Shown here piece after piece: positions 23,616-31,976 of a stretch of 64,000 bases of DNA. The DNA is from an uncultured Lachnospiraceae bacterium (GTDB lineage Bacteria; Bacillota; Clostridia; Lachnospirales; Lachnospiraceae). The position numbers were made by a program, and so were the translations under genes. The DNA is taken from the NCBI GenBank assembly GCA_910585635.1, contig CAJUFE010000010.1, forward strand, positions 4,316 to 68,315. Direction: 5' to 3'. A model generated the notes under the pieces. The model was not told the origin of the DNA. It made no database searches and worked only from the letters and a program-made list of their open reading frames with translations. How positions within the stretch are numbered: position 1 is the stretch's first letter; each line of letters opens with the position of its first letter.

Positions 23616-25283
23616 ATGGAGGAGAAGAACCTGACCTCGAAGAATTTTATAGAGCTGGAGATCGAGAAGGACCTGGCGGAGGGGGTGTACGATCATGTGC
23701 AGACCCGTTTCCCGCCGGAGCCTAACGGCTATCTCCACATCGGACATGCCAAGTCGATCCTGTTAAACTACGGCCTGGCCAAGAAGTACGGCGGCAAGTT
23801 CAATATGCGCTTCGACGACACCAACCCCACCAAGGAGAAGACGGAGTTCGTCCAGTCGATCCTGGAAGATGTGAAGTGGCTGGGGGCGGATTTTGAGGAC
23901 CGGCTGCTGTTCGCGTCGGATTATTTCGACCAGATGTATGCGTGCGCCCTGCTCCTGATCAAGAAGGGAAAGGCTTTTGTCTGCGACTTATCGGCGGAGG
24001 AGATCCGGGAGTACCGGGGGGATTTCACCACGCCGGGCAAGGAGAGCCCCTATAGGGACCGCTCTGTGGAGGAGAACTTAAGGCTTTTTGAGGAGATGAA
24101 GGAGGGCAAGTATCAGGACGGGGAGAAGGTGCTCCGGGCTAAGATCGATATGGCCTCCCCCAACATCAATATGCGCGATCCCGTGATCTACCGGGTGGCC
24201 CGCATGAGCCATCACAATACCGGGGACAAGTGGTGCATCTACCCCATGTATGACTTTGCCCACCCGATCGAGGATGCCATCGAGCACATCACCCACTCGA
24301 TCTGTACCCTGGAATTTGAGGACCACCGTCCCTTATATGACTGGGTGGTCCGGGAGTGTGAGTTCGACGCCCCGCCCCGCCAGATCGAGTTTGCCAAGCT
24401 GTACCTGACCAATGTGGTCACCGGGAAGCGCTATATCAAGAAGCTGGTGGAGGATGAGATCGTGGACGGCTGGGACGATCCCCGTCTGGTGTCCATCGCC
24501 GCCCTGCGCCGCAGAGGCTATACGCCGGAGTCCATCCGTATGTTCGTGGACCTGGTGGGCGTGTCCAAGGCCAACAGCTCCGTGGACTATGCCATGCTGG
24601 AGTACTGCATCCGGGAGGACTTAAAGCTTAAAAAGCCCAGGATGATGGCGGTCTTAGACCCGGTGAAGCTGGTGATCGACAACTATCCGGAGGACCAGAT
24701 GGAGGAGCTGGAGATCCCCAACAACCTGGAAAATGAGTCTCTGGGGAGCCGCAAGGTGCCCTTCGGGCGAGAGCTCTATATCGAGCGGGATGATTTCATG
24801 GAGGAGCCGCCGAAGAAATATTTCCGTCTGTTCCCTGGCAATGAGGTCCGTTTATTTGGCGCCTACTTTGTCACCTGCACCGGCTTTGAGAAGGATGAGG
24901 AGGGGAAGGTGACGGTAGTCCACTGCACCTATGACCCGGAGACCAAGAGCGGCTCCGGCTTTACCGGACGGAAGGTGAAGGGGACGATCCACTGGGTGGC
25001 GGTCAAGACTGCGAAAGAGGTGGAGTGCCGCCTGTATGAGAACATCGTGGACGAGGAGAAGGGGAAGCTGAACGAGGACGGGACCCTGAACTTAAATCCC
25101 AACTCCCTGACCGTGCTCCCAGTATGCTACGTGGAGCCGGCGCTCTTTACAGCAAAGCCCTATGACAGCTTCCAGTTCATGCGGGACGGCTATTTCTGCG
25201 TGGACTGCAAGGACAGCACAGAGGAAAAGCCGGTGTTCAACCGGATCGTCTCCCTGAAGAGCTCCTTTAAGCTGCCCAAATAG
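23616..25283 (+). CDS. glnS: Glutaminyl-tRNA synthetase
   Basis: 555 aa class Ic synthetase that charges tRNA-Gln directly. The class I signature is HIGH in NGYLHIGHAKS (about residue 41), with FDDTNP shortly after, the GlnRS-specific DKWCIYPMYDFAHPIEDAIE, and C-terminal beta-barrel segments (FRLFPGNEVRLFGAYFV). The region that holds the KMSKS loop in other GlnRS reads VTGKRYIKKL here rather than VMSKRKL. Presence of GlnRS means this organism need not rely only on the GatCAB transamidation route. Between two ATG codons, the second (23616) is better placed relative to GGAGGG at 23602. A TATGAT -10-like box lies near 23501, but its -35 is weak. Confidence 0.96.
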   Translation: MEEKNLTSKNFIELEIEKDLAEGVYDHVQTRFPPEPNGYLHIGHAKSILLNYGLAKKYGGKFNMRFDDTNPTKEKTEFVQSILEDVKWLGADFEDRLLFASDYFDQMYACALLLIKKGKAFVCDLSAEEIREYRGDFTTPGKESPYRDRSVEENLRLFEEMKEGKYQDGEKVLRAKIDMASPNINMRDPVIYRVARMSHHNTGDKWCIYPMYDFAHPIEDAIEHITHSICTLEFEDHRPLYDWVVRECEFDAPPRQIEFAKLYLTNVVTGKRYIKKLVEDEIVDGWDDPRLVSIAALRRRGYTPESIRMFVDLVGVSKANSSVDYAMLEYCIREDLKLKKPRMMAVLDPVKLVIDNYPEDQMEELEIPNNLENESLGSRKVPFGRELYIERDDFMEEPPKKYFRLFPGNEVRLFGAYFVTCTGFEKDEEGKVTVVHCTYDPETKSGSGFTGRKVKGTIHWVAVKTAKEVECRLYENIVDEEKGKLNEDGTLNLNPNSLTVLPVCYVEPALFTAKPYDSFQFMRDGYFCVDCKDSTEEKPVFNRIVSLKSSFKLPK

Positions 25284-25450
25284 GGAGAAGGGTCCGACGG
25301 GGCCTTTGCACGGCGCACATCGATCTGTGGCAGAACGGCTCCGGAGTGGTCGCGATGCAGCAGGGAGATATAGATCAGAAAGCTGGTACGAGAGAAACGC
25401 TAGGGGGCGTGCCGTACCGGCTTTCGTGCATTTATACGGAAAGCCCTGCT

Positions 25451-25561
25451 GTCGGGTGCGCCACTACGCATGGAGGTCTGACAAACACTTTGACAACACC
25501 ACTTGCACCCTTGATCGTCGGATGCGTCACTACGCATGGAGGTCTGACAGGCGCATTTGGC
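25451..25561. repeat. Two direct copies of a dispersed 33-45 bp repeat
   Basis: Copy A (25451-25483) and copy B (25517-25561) share GTCGGRTGCGYCACTACGCA followed by TGGAGGTCTGACA; copy B continues into GGCGCATTTGGC. They lie in the 314-bp gap between glnS and the MocR gene. A diverged third copy is at 27261-27306, on the other side of the MocR gene. Confidence 0.85.
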
Positions 25562-25597
25562 TCTGCGCTCTGCTCTGGTAGAAAAGGAGGACAAAGG

Positions 25598-27028
25598 ATG
25601 GAACTGATGATACCGCTGGATAACCAGGGGACCACGCCCATGTATGAGCAGATCTACCACTATATCAAAGAGGAGATCCGCATGGGGAGCCTTAAGGCAG
25701 GCAGCCGCCTCCCCTCCACCCGGGTCCTGGCGGACCATCTTAAGGTGAGCCGCAGCACCACCCAGATGGCCTATGAACAGCTCATGTCTGAGGGGTATAT
25801 CCATCCGGAACCCTGCAGGGGCTATTTCGTGGCGGCCATCGAGGAGCTGGTAGAGGTGCGGGAGCAGCCGGCGGTCCAGTTCGTGGAGCCTTTCGCTCCC
25901 TGGGAGGAGAAGGACAGGGAGAGCGTGGTGGTGGACTTCTCCCCCCGGGGGATCGATCTGGACAGCTTCCCCTTTAACACCTGGCGGAAGATCAGCAGAG
26001 GGATCCTGGTAGACGATAATAAAGCCCTTTTCTTAAACGGGGACCCCCAGGGAGAATACGCCCTCCGGGAGGCCATACGCAGCTACCTCCACTCGGCCAG
26101 GGGCGTCCGGTGCGGCCCGGAGCAGATCGTGGTGGGGGCGGGCAACGAATACCTACTGATGCTCCTTGCCCTGCTCCTGGGGCCGGGCCGGTCGGTGGCT
26201 ATGGAAAACCCTACCTATAAGCAGGCCTACCGGGTCTTCATCAGTCAGGGGTATCAGGTGGTCCCCATCAACATGGACCAGCAGGGGATGGACGTGGGGA
26301 TGCTGCGGGAGCAGCTGCAGCATGGGGACCGGCCCTCCGTGGCCTACGTGATGCCATCCCACCAGTATCCTATGGGGATCGTGATGCCTATAAAGCGCAG
26401 GCAGGAGCTTTTGGCCTGGGCCTATGAGGAGGAGGACCGCTATCTGATCGAGGATGACTACGACAGTGAGTTCCGCTACAAGGGCAAGCCGATCCCGGCC
26501 CTCCAGGGCATGGACCGTGGGGACCGGGTGATCTATATCGGCACATTTTCCCGTTCCATCGCCCCGGCGATCCGGATCGGCTTTCTGGTGCTGCCGCCGA
26601 AGCTTTTGGAGGCCTACAAGAAGAAGGCGGGTTTTTTCGCCTCCACCGTGTCCCGGATCGACCAGAACATCCTGTATCAGTTTTTGACAGAAGGCCATTA
26701 TGAGCGCCATCTGAACCGGATGCGGTCGGTCTACAAGAGTAAACATGATCGTCTGCTGGGGGAGCTTAGGGCCTTTGAGGGAAGGTTCAAGATCAGGGGC
26801 GAGAATGCCGGGATCCACGTGCTGCTGACCCATAAGGAGGGGATGGGGGAGGAGGAACTGGAGCAGAGGGCCGCCGGGGCTGGTGTGAAGGTATACGGCC
26901 TTTCCCGGTATTTCATCCACCCGGAGCATATCCGCTATCCCCATACGGTCCTGTTAGGTTATGCGAACCTGACAGAAGAAAAGATCCGGGAGGGGTGTGC
27001 GCGCTTACAAGAGGCGTGGGGATGTTGA
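25598..27028 (+). CDS. MocR/PdxR-family transcriptional regulator (GntR HTH plus aminotransferase domain)
   Basis: 476 aa from the ATG at 25598 behind AAAGGAGGACAAAGG; an upstream in-frame extension runs through the repeats and is not protein-like. Residues 1-75 are a GntR winged helix (MYEQIYHYIKEEIRMGSLKAG, given here as MYEQIYHYIKEEI and GSRLPSTRVLADHLKVSRST). A class I aminotransferase fold (about 115-470) follows, with IEDDYDSEFRY and the PLP-lysine region normally SxSKxxxPxxRxG. Here that region reads GTFSRSIAPAIRIG, so the usual PLP-lysine position is Arg. PdxR/MocR regulators sense PLP or amino acids; the missing lysine suggests altered cofactor handling. Target genes are not obvious. 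Confidence 0.87.
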   Translation: MELMIPLDNQGTTPMYEQIYHYIKEEIRMGSLKAGSRLPSTRVLADHLKVSRSTTQMAYEQLMSEGYIHPEPCRGYFVAAIEELVEVREQPAVQFVEPFAPWEEKDRESVVVDFSPRGIDLDSFPFNTWRKISRGILVDDNKALFLNGDPQGEYALREAIRSYLHSARGVRCGPEQIVVGAGNEYLLMLLALLLGPGRSVAMENPTYKQAYRVFISQGYQVVPINMDQQGMDVGMLREQLQHGDRPSVAYVMPSHQYPMGIVMPIKRRQELLAWAYEEEDRYLIEDDYDSEFRYKGKPIPALQGMDRGDRVIYIGTFSRSIAPAIRIGFLVLPPKLLEAYKKKAGFFASTVSRIDQNILYQFLTEGHYERHLNRMRSVYKSKHDRLLGELRAFEGRFKIRGENAGIHVLLTHKEGMGEEELEQRAAGAGVKVYGLSRYFIHPEHIRYPHTVLLGYANLTEEKIREGCARLQEAWGC

Positions 27029-27398
27029 GGTCATTACTTTTTACAGGTTGGCCAGAAGGTCCTGTTGTGTAGGGATGTCGCAAGAGGTCCGCGGTGGGAG
27101 GGGGGAGAGCAGATAACGGGACGCCCGCTCGCTTCGGTCGGACGCAGCAGCACTAGGATCTGATGATACTCTCCACTTCGTCTCGAGTATCCGCCTTTAC
27201 ACTAGGTTCGGGAAAACCGCATCAAATGTTCAATGCGTCGCCAAGCCTCCATGCGCCCGGCAGCGGGCGCGCCATCACACATGAAGGTCTGGCGGGCGCA
27301 TTTGGCATCCCTGAACGCATGCCATCTATCCAGTGGAGTAATATGATATAATCCATAACGAAAGGAAATCCAGCCATATAGAACTAGCCCGCAGAGTA
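27029..27398. other. Non-coding region between the MocR gene and the CRISPR trailer end
   Basis: 370 bp with no convincing gene. It contains a small hairpin, GATACTC (27165-27171) with GAGTATC (27185-27191), flanked by direct repeats CACTAGG at 27151-27157 and 27200-27206, and the third copy of the dispersed repeat at 27261-27306. Confidence 0.6.
27261..27306. repeat. Third, diverged copy of the dispersed repeat
   Basis: GCGGGCGCGCCATCACACAT, then GAAGGTCTGGCGGGCGCATTTGGC, aligns with copies A and B at 25451-25561. A shorter, internally deleted match lies at 44376-44401 (GATCACAC then GAGCATTTGGC). Confidence 0.75.
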
Positions 27399-28822
27399 GT
27401 TTCAATTCCCATTCCAACAAGGGGGGCATCGAGGGGCCGGCGAGGGTTGGATGGGCAGAGTGAGGTTTCGATTTGTCCCGCACGGAGGGCATCCGACAAG
27501 GAAGATGAGGCCAATACGCCTGTACAGTTTCAATTCTTGCCCCCGCCGGAGGGCATCCTCGCCGACCTGGGAGCTGCCCCACATCTCGCCGTTTCAATTC
27601 TCGCCCCCGCACGGAGGGCATCAAAATGTCCGGTATCCGTGTGGCCAGTACTTCATGTTTCAATTCTCGCCCCCGCACGGAGGGCATCGGCGGCTGGTAT
27701 ACGCTGCCGTCATCGGACAGATAGTTTCAATTCTCGCCCCCGCACGGAGGGCATCTCGCATACCGGAGGCTTGACTGCGAAGATTTTATTGTTTCAATTC
27801 TCGCCCCCGCACGGAGGGCATCGGGCCTTATCTGTCGCTGTGGATGTACAGTTGTTGTTTCAATTCTCGCCCCCGCACGGAGGGCATCAGCCCCAGGGGT
27901 GAAGAGGAGCGAGAGAAAGAAAAAGTTTCAATTCTCGCCCCCGCACGGAGGGCATCGCCCTCTGCCTGAAAGTCTCTCCTTCATCCCTGGTGTTTCAATT
28001 CTCGCCCCCGCACGGAGGGCATCTCTGCTGGAAGGGGTGTTCAAGAACATGAAGACTGAGTTTCAATTCTCGCCCCCGCACGGAGGGCATCAAGAAGGGA
28101 GCATAGGAAGCCTATGAGCGATTACGGTTTCAATTCTCGCCCCCGCACGGAGGGCATCTCGAGAACGTCGGCCTCATCAGATCCATCCCGGAGGTTTCAA
28201 TTCTCGCCCCCGCACGGAGGGCATCACTGCCGTGACGATGCCCGGGAGCCTGATGTAGATGTTTCAATTCTCGCCCCCGCACGGAGGGCATCAACACTCC
28301 CGCCTCTGTGATCGCGAACCCTTCTGGGTTTCAATTCTCGCCCCCGCACGGAGGGCATCGGGGCGAAGGGCGCGGACACGTTCATCGTCTGCGTTTCAAT
28401 TCTCGCCCCCGCACGGAGGGCATCGAGGTGCTGTCCTGGATGATGCCCCTGTGGCAACAGTTTCAATTCTCGCCCCCGCACGGAGGGCATCATGCGGTCG
28501 ATCTTCCACACCAGGAGGTGGGTAAGTTTCAATTCTCGCCCCCGCACGGAGGGCATCCAACAGGAATTTGATGATTTTTGTAATCTCATTGTTTCAATTC
28601 TCGCCCCCGCACGGAGGGCATCCATTCTTTAAGATATCTACATGATAAGTGTTCACGGTTTCAATTCTCGCCCCCGCACGGAGGGCATCAAAGATTTTGT
28701 TAGTCGTTCCGGCGACTATAAAGAGTTTCAATTCTCGCCCCCGCACGGAGGGCATCAAATCGAGGATAGAATACGCCTCTTGTACTGTGTGTTTCAATTC
28801 TCGCCCCCGCACGGAGGGCATC
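27399..28822 (-). CRISPR. Type I-C CRISPR array, 22 repeats and 21 spacers
   Basis: The repeat is 32 bp, reading GTTTCAATTCTCGCCCCC ... GAGGGCATC on the plus strand. On the transcribed minus strand it starts GATGCCCTCC and ends GAATTGAAAC, typical of subtype I-C. Repeats begin at 27399, 27465, 27527, 27591, 27657, 27724, 27791, 27857, 27925, 27992, 28060, 28127, 28194, 28261, 28328, 28393, 28460, 28526, 28591, 28658, 28725 and 28791. Spacers are 33-36 bp. The first three repeats (27399, 27465, 27527) are degenerate, of 32, 29 and 31 bp; they lie farthest from cas2, as expected for the old trailer end. All others appear identical. New spacers should be added at the 28822 side, next to the leader. 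Confidence 0.99.
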
Positions 28823-29010
28823 TGCAAAAATAGACAAATTCTTTTGCTCAATTTTGTGCAAATCATCCAAAATCTTTCTTTTTTAAGGAACCTTCCCCTA
28901 AAAACTACTTTTTATATCTATCTAGCTTCACAAAAAAGGAGTGCGTTTTTTGCGCGAACCTCCCGGATAAACTTAAATGATCCCGATCTGCGCAGATCAT
29001 CTAAACCATA
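28823..29010 (-). promoter_or_regulatory. CRISPR leader
   Basis: 188 bp of AT-rich non-coding DNA between cas2 and the conserved end of the array. It should hold the array promoter (minus strand) and the Cas1-Cas2 integration signals. A palindrome GATCTGCGCAGATC lies at 28986-28999, near cas2. Function is inferred from position. Confidence 0.8.
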
Positions 29011-29301
29011 TCAAAATATGATCACCCCATCCTGTTCAAATGTCAACTCCTTACCCAGTGTTTCTATCCGAGGACGCCAGTTACTTCCCAGACGGTAAAA
29101 TCGCACCGAATCTTTTTCCGTATCTATTACTTCGGTTAACCTTGCTTTAAGGGTAACCAATTGGGCTGGATCAACCAATACCTCAAATACCGAATTCTGT
29201 ACTCGGCAGCCATATGCTTCACAGAGCTTTGCAACTTTCCGCAGACGTTTCTCACCCGCTGCATCCGTTGTATCCACATCATAGGAAACTACAAGCATCA
29301 T
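29011..29301 (-). CDS. cas2: CRISPR-associated endonuclease Cas2
   Basis: 96 aa. The N-terminal LVVSYDVDTTD contains the conserved Asp of the ferredoxin-like Cas2 fold, and QNSVFEVLVDPAQL is the second hallmark. Cas2 bridges Cas1 dimers in the spacer-integration complex. It lies 6 bp after cas1 and is the last cas gene before the leader. GGAGGTGATG precedes the first of two adjacent ATG codons. Confidence 0.97.
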   Translation of the reverse strand: MMLVVSYDVDTTDAAGEKRLRKVAKLCEAYGCRVQNSVFEVLVDPAQLVTLKARLTEVIDTEKDSVRFYRLGSNWRPRIETLGKELTFEQDGVIIF

Positions 29302-29307
29302 ATTGCA

Positions 29308-30324
29308 TCACCTCCAATGAAATGGCGGATATTCATCCAATTCATCACGCAATACCCTTGCAAAGAGCATCGCCTGTGCATGTGGGATCAATCCAATGGG
29401 GATCTTTTCCTGTAAAAACGGATGCTGGATCTGTTCTTTTTTTCGTTCCTGCCATGCCTTTAGCACAATTTTCCGCCCTTTTTCTCCTAAAAGAACCGGC
29501 GGCGTCAGCTGATCAAAATGTTTTAAAGTGATCTGGCTTCTGTTTATCAACGCAACCGCAAGGCGGTCACAGAGCGGTGACCTCAATTCCTCCATCAGAT
29601 CCAGCGCCAGGGCAGGTCTGCCCGACCGCAGAGTATGCAGAAATCCCGCAGCAGGATCCAGTCCCACACCCTCCAATGCGGATTGCACATCGTTCTTTAA
29701 TAGCGTGTACAAAAAAGACAGCAATGCGTTTACAGGATCTTCTGGAGGCCGACGGTTTCTTCCCTCGAACCTCATTTCCTCACTTACCAGCATAGCTGAA
29801 AACACCGCATAATATGCTGCGGCAGCGGCTCCCTCCAGTCCGCGCATGGAATCGATGCCGGGACACTCCCGAAGCTCTTCCGCTATTCGTGTGATCTTTT
29901 GGATCGAATCCGTAAATAGCTCTTCTTTTTCTTTGCGTTCCCTTCGAACCCTCATCAAAAATTCTTTGCTGTTGACCAGTTTTCCCAATAAGATACTGCG
30001 CACAAGTCTTTTACTGAGAACTAAATCATCTAACGCGGCAAACTGTCTGCGTCTGAGCATGATATTCCCCTGGACCGGCCCTTGGATCCTGCCATAAAAC
30101 TTTCCATATTCGGATAGGAATACCAAGCTGATCCCCCTCTGTCCGCAAAACCCGATCAATGGTGTGGACACTGTCACATTTCCAAAGCAATAGACAGAGG
30201 CAATTGTATGAGCGGGAACCCGCACCTTCTCCTCTCCGCCTATCTTTACACCGATCGCTTCATTCTCCAAAAACAGGTATGTGTCCGGAGTCAGAATATA
30301 TAACGTATTTAACAGCTGTTTCAT
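29308..30324 (-). CDS. cas1: CRISPR-associated endonuclease Cas1, type I-C
   Basis: 338 aa integrase of the adaptation complex. The start MKQLLNTLYILTPDTYLFLE, the beta-rich N-domain and the helical catalytic domain match subtype I-C Cas1. Catalytic residues are expected in GLEGAAAAAYY (Glu), in the His-containing LHTLRSGRPALALDLMEELR region, and the following Asp/Glu pair. It overlaps cas4 by 4 nt, so the two are probably made together, in keeping with the known Cas4-Cas1 cooperation in I-C spacer selection. Confidence 0.97.
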   Translation of the reverse strand: MKQLLNTLYILTPDTYLFLENEAIGVKIGGEEKVRVPAHTIASVYCFGNVTVSTPLIGFCGQRGISLVFLSEYGKFYGRIQGPVQGNIMLRRRQFAALDDLVLSKRLVRSILLGKLVNSKEFLMRVRRERKEKEELFTDSIQKITRIAEELRECPGIDSMRGLEGAAAAAYYAVFSAMLVSEEMRFEGRNRRPPEDPVNALLSFLYTLLKNDVQSALEGVGLDPAAGFLHTLRSGRPALALDLMEELRSPLCDRLAVALINRSQITLKHFDQLTPPVLLGEKGRKIVLKAWQERKKEQIQHPFLQEKIPIGLIPHAQAMLFARVLRDELDEYPPFHWR

Positions 30325-31001
30325 TCCATCTCCTTTACCGCTTCATCCCAAAGACCATCGCTATATGACCGGGCCGAATGTCTTATTTTAGGCTGACATG
30401 CCTCCCGCAGGGAACATTTCTTGCACTTTACACTGTAACCCGCCGGAACCAGTTTCTGGCGTTCGATCATATCTGCTATTTCCTTTGCCGTCTGCCAAGT
30501 CTGTTCCCGCAATTCCTGTGAAAGTAAAACCTCATCACGTCTGTGTGCATCAATAAAAAAAATGGCTCCTGACGGGATCTGTACACCAAAACGCTCTTCC
30601 AGACAGATTGCCTGGGCACATAGCTGAAGATGGTATTCCTCCTCATCCCGAACAACTCCATGCTTATATTCCACAGGGTAAAATGTATACTTCCCCTCTC
30701 CATAAGGAATAGAAGCACCCGACGGGGATGGATGTGCTTCCACACGATCACAGAATCCGCTCACTCCAAGCCTGCGGGAAAAAACCGGCATTTCGTAAAT
30801 ATGTATGGCATCTCCTCGCTGCTCCGTTCTCCCGGTATGCACCCGCTTATGTTGTATCCTTCCCGCTGCTGTGTATTCATTCTCCTGCCAGATCTGCTCT
30901 AAGGCAAGCAGGGAACAGCGTCTTTTACAGTATCCGTACTGTGACAGCCACGACAACGGGAACAGCTCTCTGGACTCATCCTCTGAAAAAATCTGCATCA
31001 T
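30321..31001 (-). CDS. cas4: CRISPR-associated exonuclease Cas4, type I-C
   Basis: 226 aa RecB-like nuclease that trims prespacers and helps choose PAM orientation. The [4Fe-4S] cysteines are visible as YCKRRC near residue 20 and CKKCSLREAC near 200. The nuclease core includes GVSGFCDRVE, YPVEYKHG and LQLCAQAICLE (the QhXXY-like region). A longer frame opens at 31082, but GAGGTG lies just before the paired ATGs at 31001/30998, and the N-terminus there (MMQIFSEDESRELFPLSWLS) is family-like. It overlaps the end of cas7 by 26 nt. Confidence 0.93.
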   Translation of the reverse strand: MMQIFSEDESRELFPLSWLSQYGYCKRRCSLLALEQIWQENEYTAAGRIQHKRVHTGRTEQRGDAIHIYEMPVFSRRLGVSGFCDRVEAHPSPSGASIPYGEGKYTFYPVEYKHGVVRDEEEYHLQLCAQAICLEERFGVQIPSGAIFFIDAHRRDEVLLSQELREQTWQTAKEIADMIERQKLVPAGYSVKCKKCSLREACQPKIRHSARSYSDGLWDEAVKEME

Positions 31002-31971
31002 CAGGCACCTCGTTCCAGCTGATTTCTCCATATGGATTACACAGAAAGCCGATGTCAATTCCCACGGGACGTGTCTCCACATCGATCTCCGCCCTATAAT
31101 CCTTCCATGATGCCGGATATGCTACATTTTCTTTCTTCTGTACATGAACCATATCAAACAGCCGATGGGCCGGAGCACAGCCAAGGGCTGCCTGCCTTTT
31201 TCTCTGATTCAAATCAGAATCGGTTCCCGTATGGCGGAAAATAATCAATGGCGTGATCACGGACATTTCCCCCTTACTGGAAGAACGGTCATGCTCATAC
31301 ATATTCAAAATGGATTCAAACAGAATCTTCAAATCCTGCTCGTCAAAACCTGTCTCTTCCGCCAGGTTCGCACTGATAAACCCTCTCGCTTCATACAGTC
31401 CGTAAGGAATAAGCTGTTTTCTTCCCATGGTGCGAAGCTTGTCCTCCGGCTGTTCCTGCTCCCATGCTTCATACTCCTCTACGGTCTTGGCATTTCCCGC
31501 AGCATCCGCTGTTGCCATTCTCGTGATGGAAATATCCAATGGCTGAATGGGATCCAGAGAACGTGCAAACGCTATCTGCACAGGCCCGCGCACCTGACCG
31601 GCGTTTGGCCCGGTGGACATCACCGCGCCGAATGTACGCACGTCATAAAACATCTCACAGGCTTTTCTACGCCCTGCATAAACCTCGTTTTTCCCTTTCG
31701 CCGAAAGATCTGTTCCGCTGCGCTCTTTTGCCCGGGCTATACCAGTGTTAATATTGCTGGCGCTACGAACTAGCATTTCCATCCCAGCATTTCCCTTATA
31801 AGCAGCCTGTACATAATTCCTGATCCTGCGCTTGATTGCCACATCTGTAATATACCCGTGAAGACTCTGGGGATCTGTCCGCGGCGTATTCCCCATATCA
31901 GGATCCCCGTTTGGATTTCCGTTTCTGCACTCAATATAAAACATGAATTCATAACGATTCTCAATTGCCAT
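30976..31971 (-). CDS. cas7: Cascade backbone subunit Cas7 (Csd2), type I-C
   Basis: 331 aa RNA-binding backbone protein. The start IENRYEFMFYIECRNGNPNGDPD and the segment VRSASNINTGIARAK are typical Csd2, quoted here in part as NGNPNGDPD. RAMP-like fold features run throughout, including GPVQIAFARSLDPIQPLDISITR split around residue 140. Slightly longer than many Csd2 (about 290 aa). A GTG at 31980 is possible, but ATG at 31971 with AGAGGTGAC upstream is a better start. The gene begins 5 bp after the cas8c stop. Confidence 0.95.
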   Translation of the reverse strand: MAIENRYEFMFYIECRNGNPNGDPDMGNTPRTDPQSLHGYITDVAIKRRIRNYVQAAYKGNAGMEMLVRSASNINTGIARAKERSGTDLSAKGKNEVYAGRRKACEMFYDVRTFGAVMSTGPNAGQVRGPVQIAFARSLDPIQPLDISITRMATADAAGNAKTVEEYEAWEQEQPEDKLRTMGRKQLIPYGLYEARGFISANLAEETGFDEQDLKILFESILNMYEHDRSSSKGEMSVITPLIIFRHTGTDSDLNQRKRQAALGCAPAHRLFDMVHVQKKENVAYPASWKDYRAEIDVETRPVGIDIGFLCNPYGEISWNEVPDDADFFRG

Positions 31972-31976
31972 GCCTG

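Noticed and set aside
27447..28866. Several open frames with repeated motifs such as FSPPHGGH or MPSVRGREL
   Set aside because: These are translations of the CRISPR repeats, not proteins.
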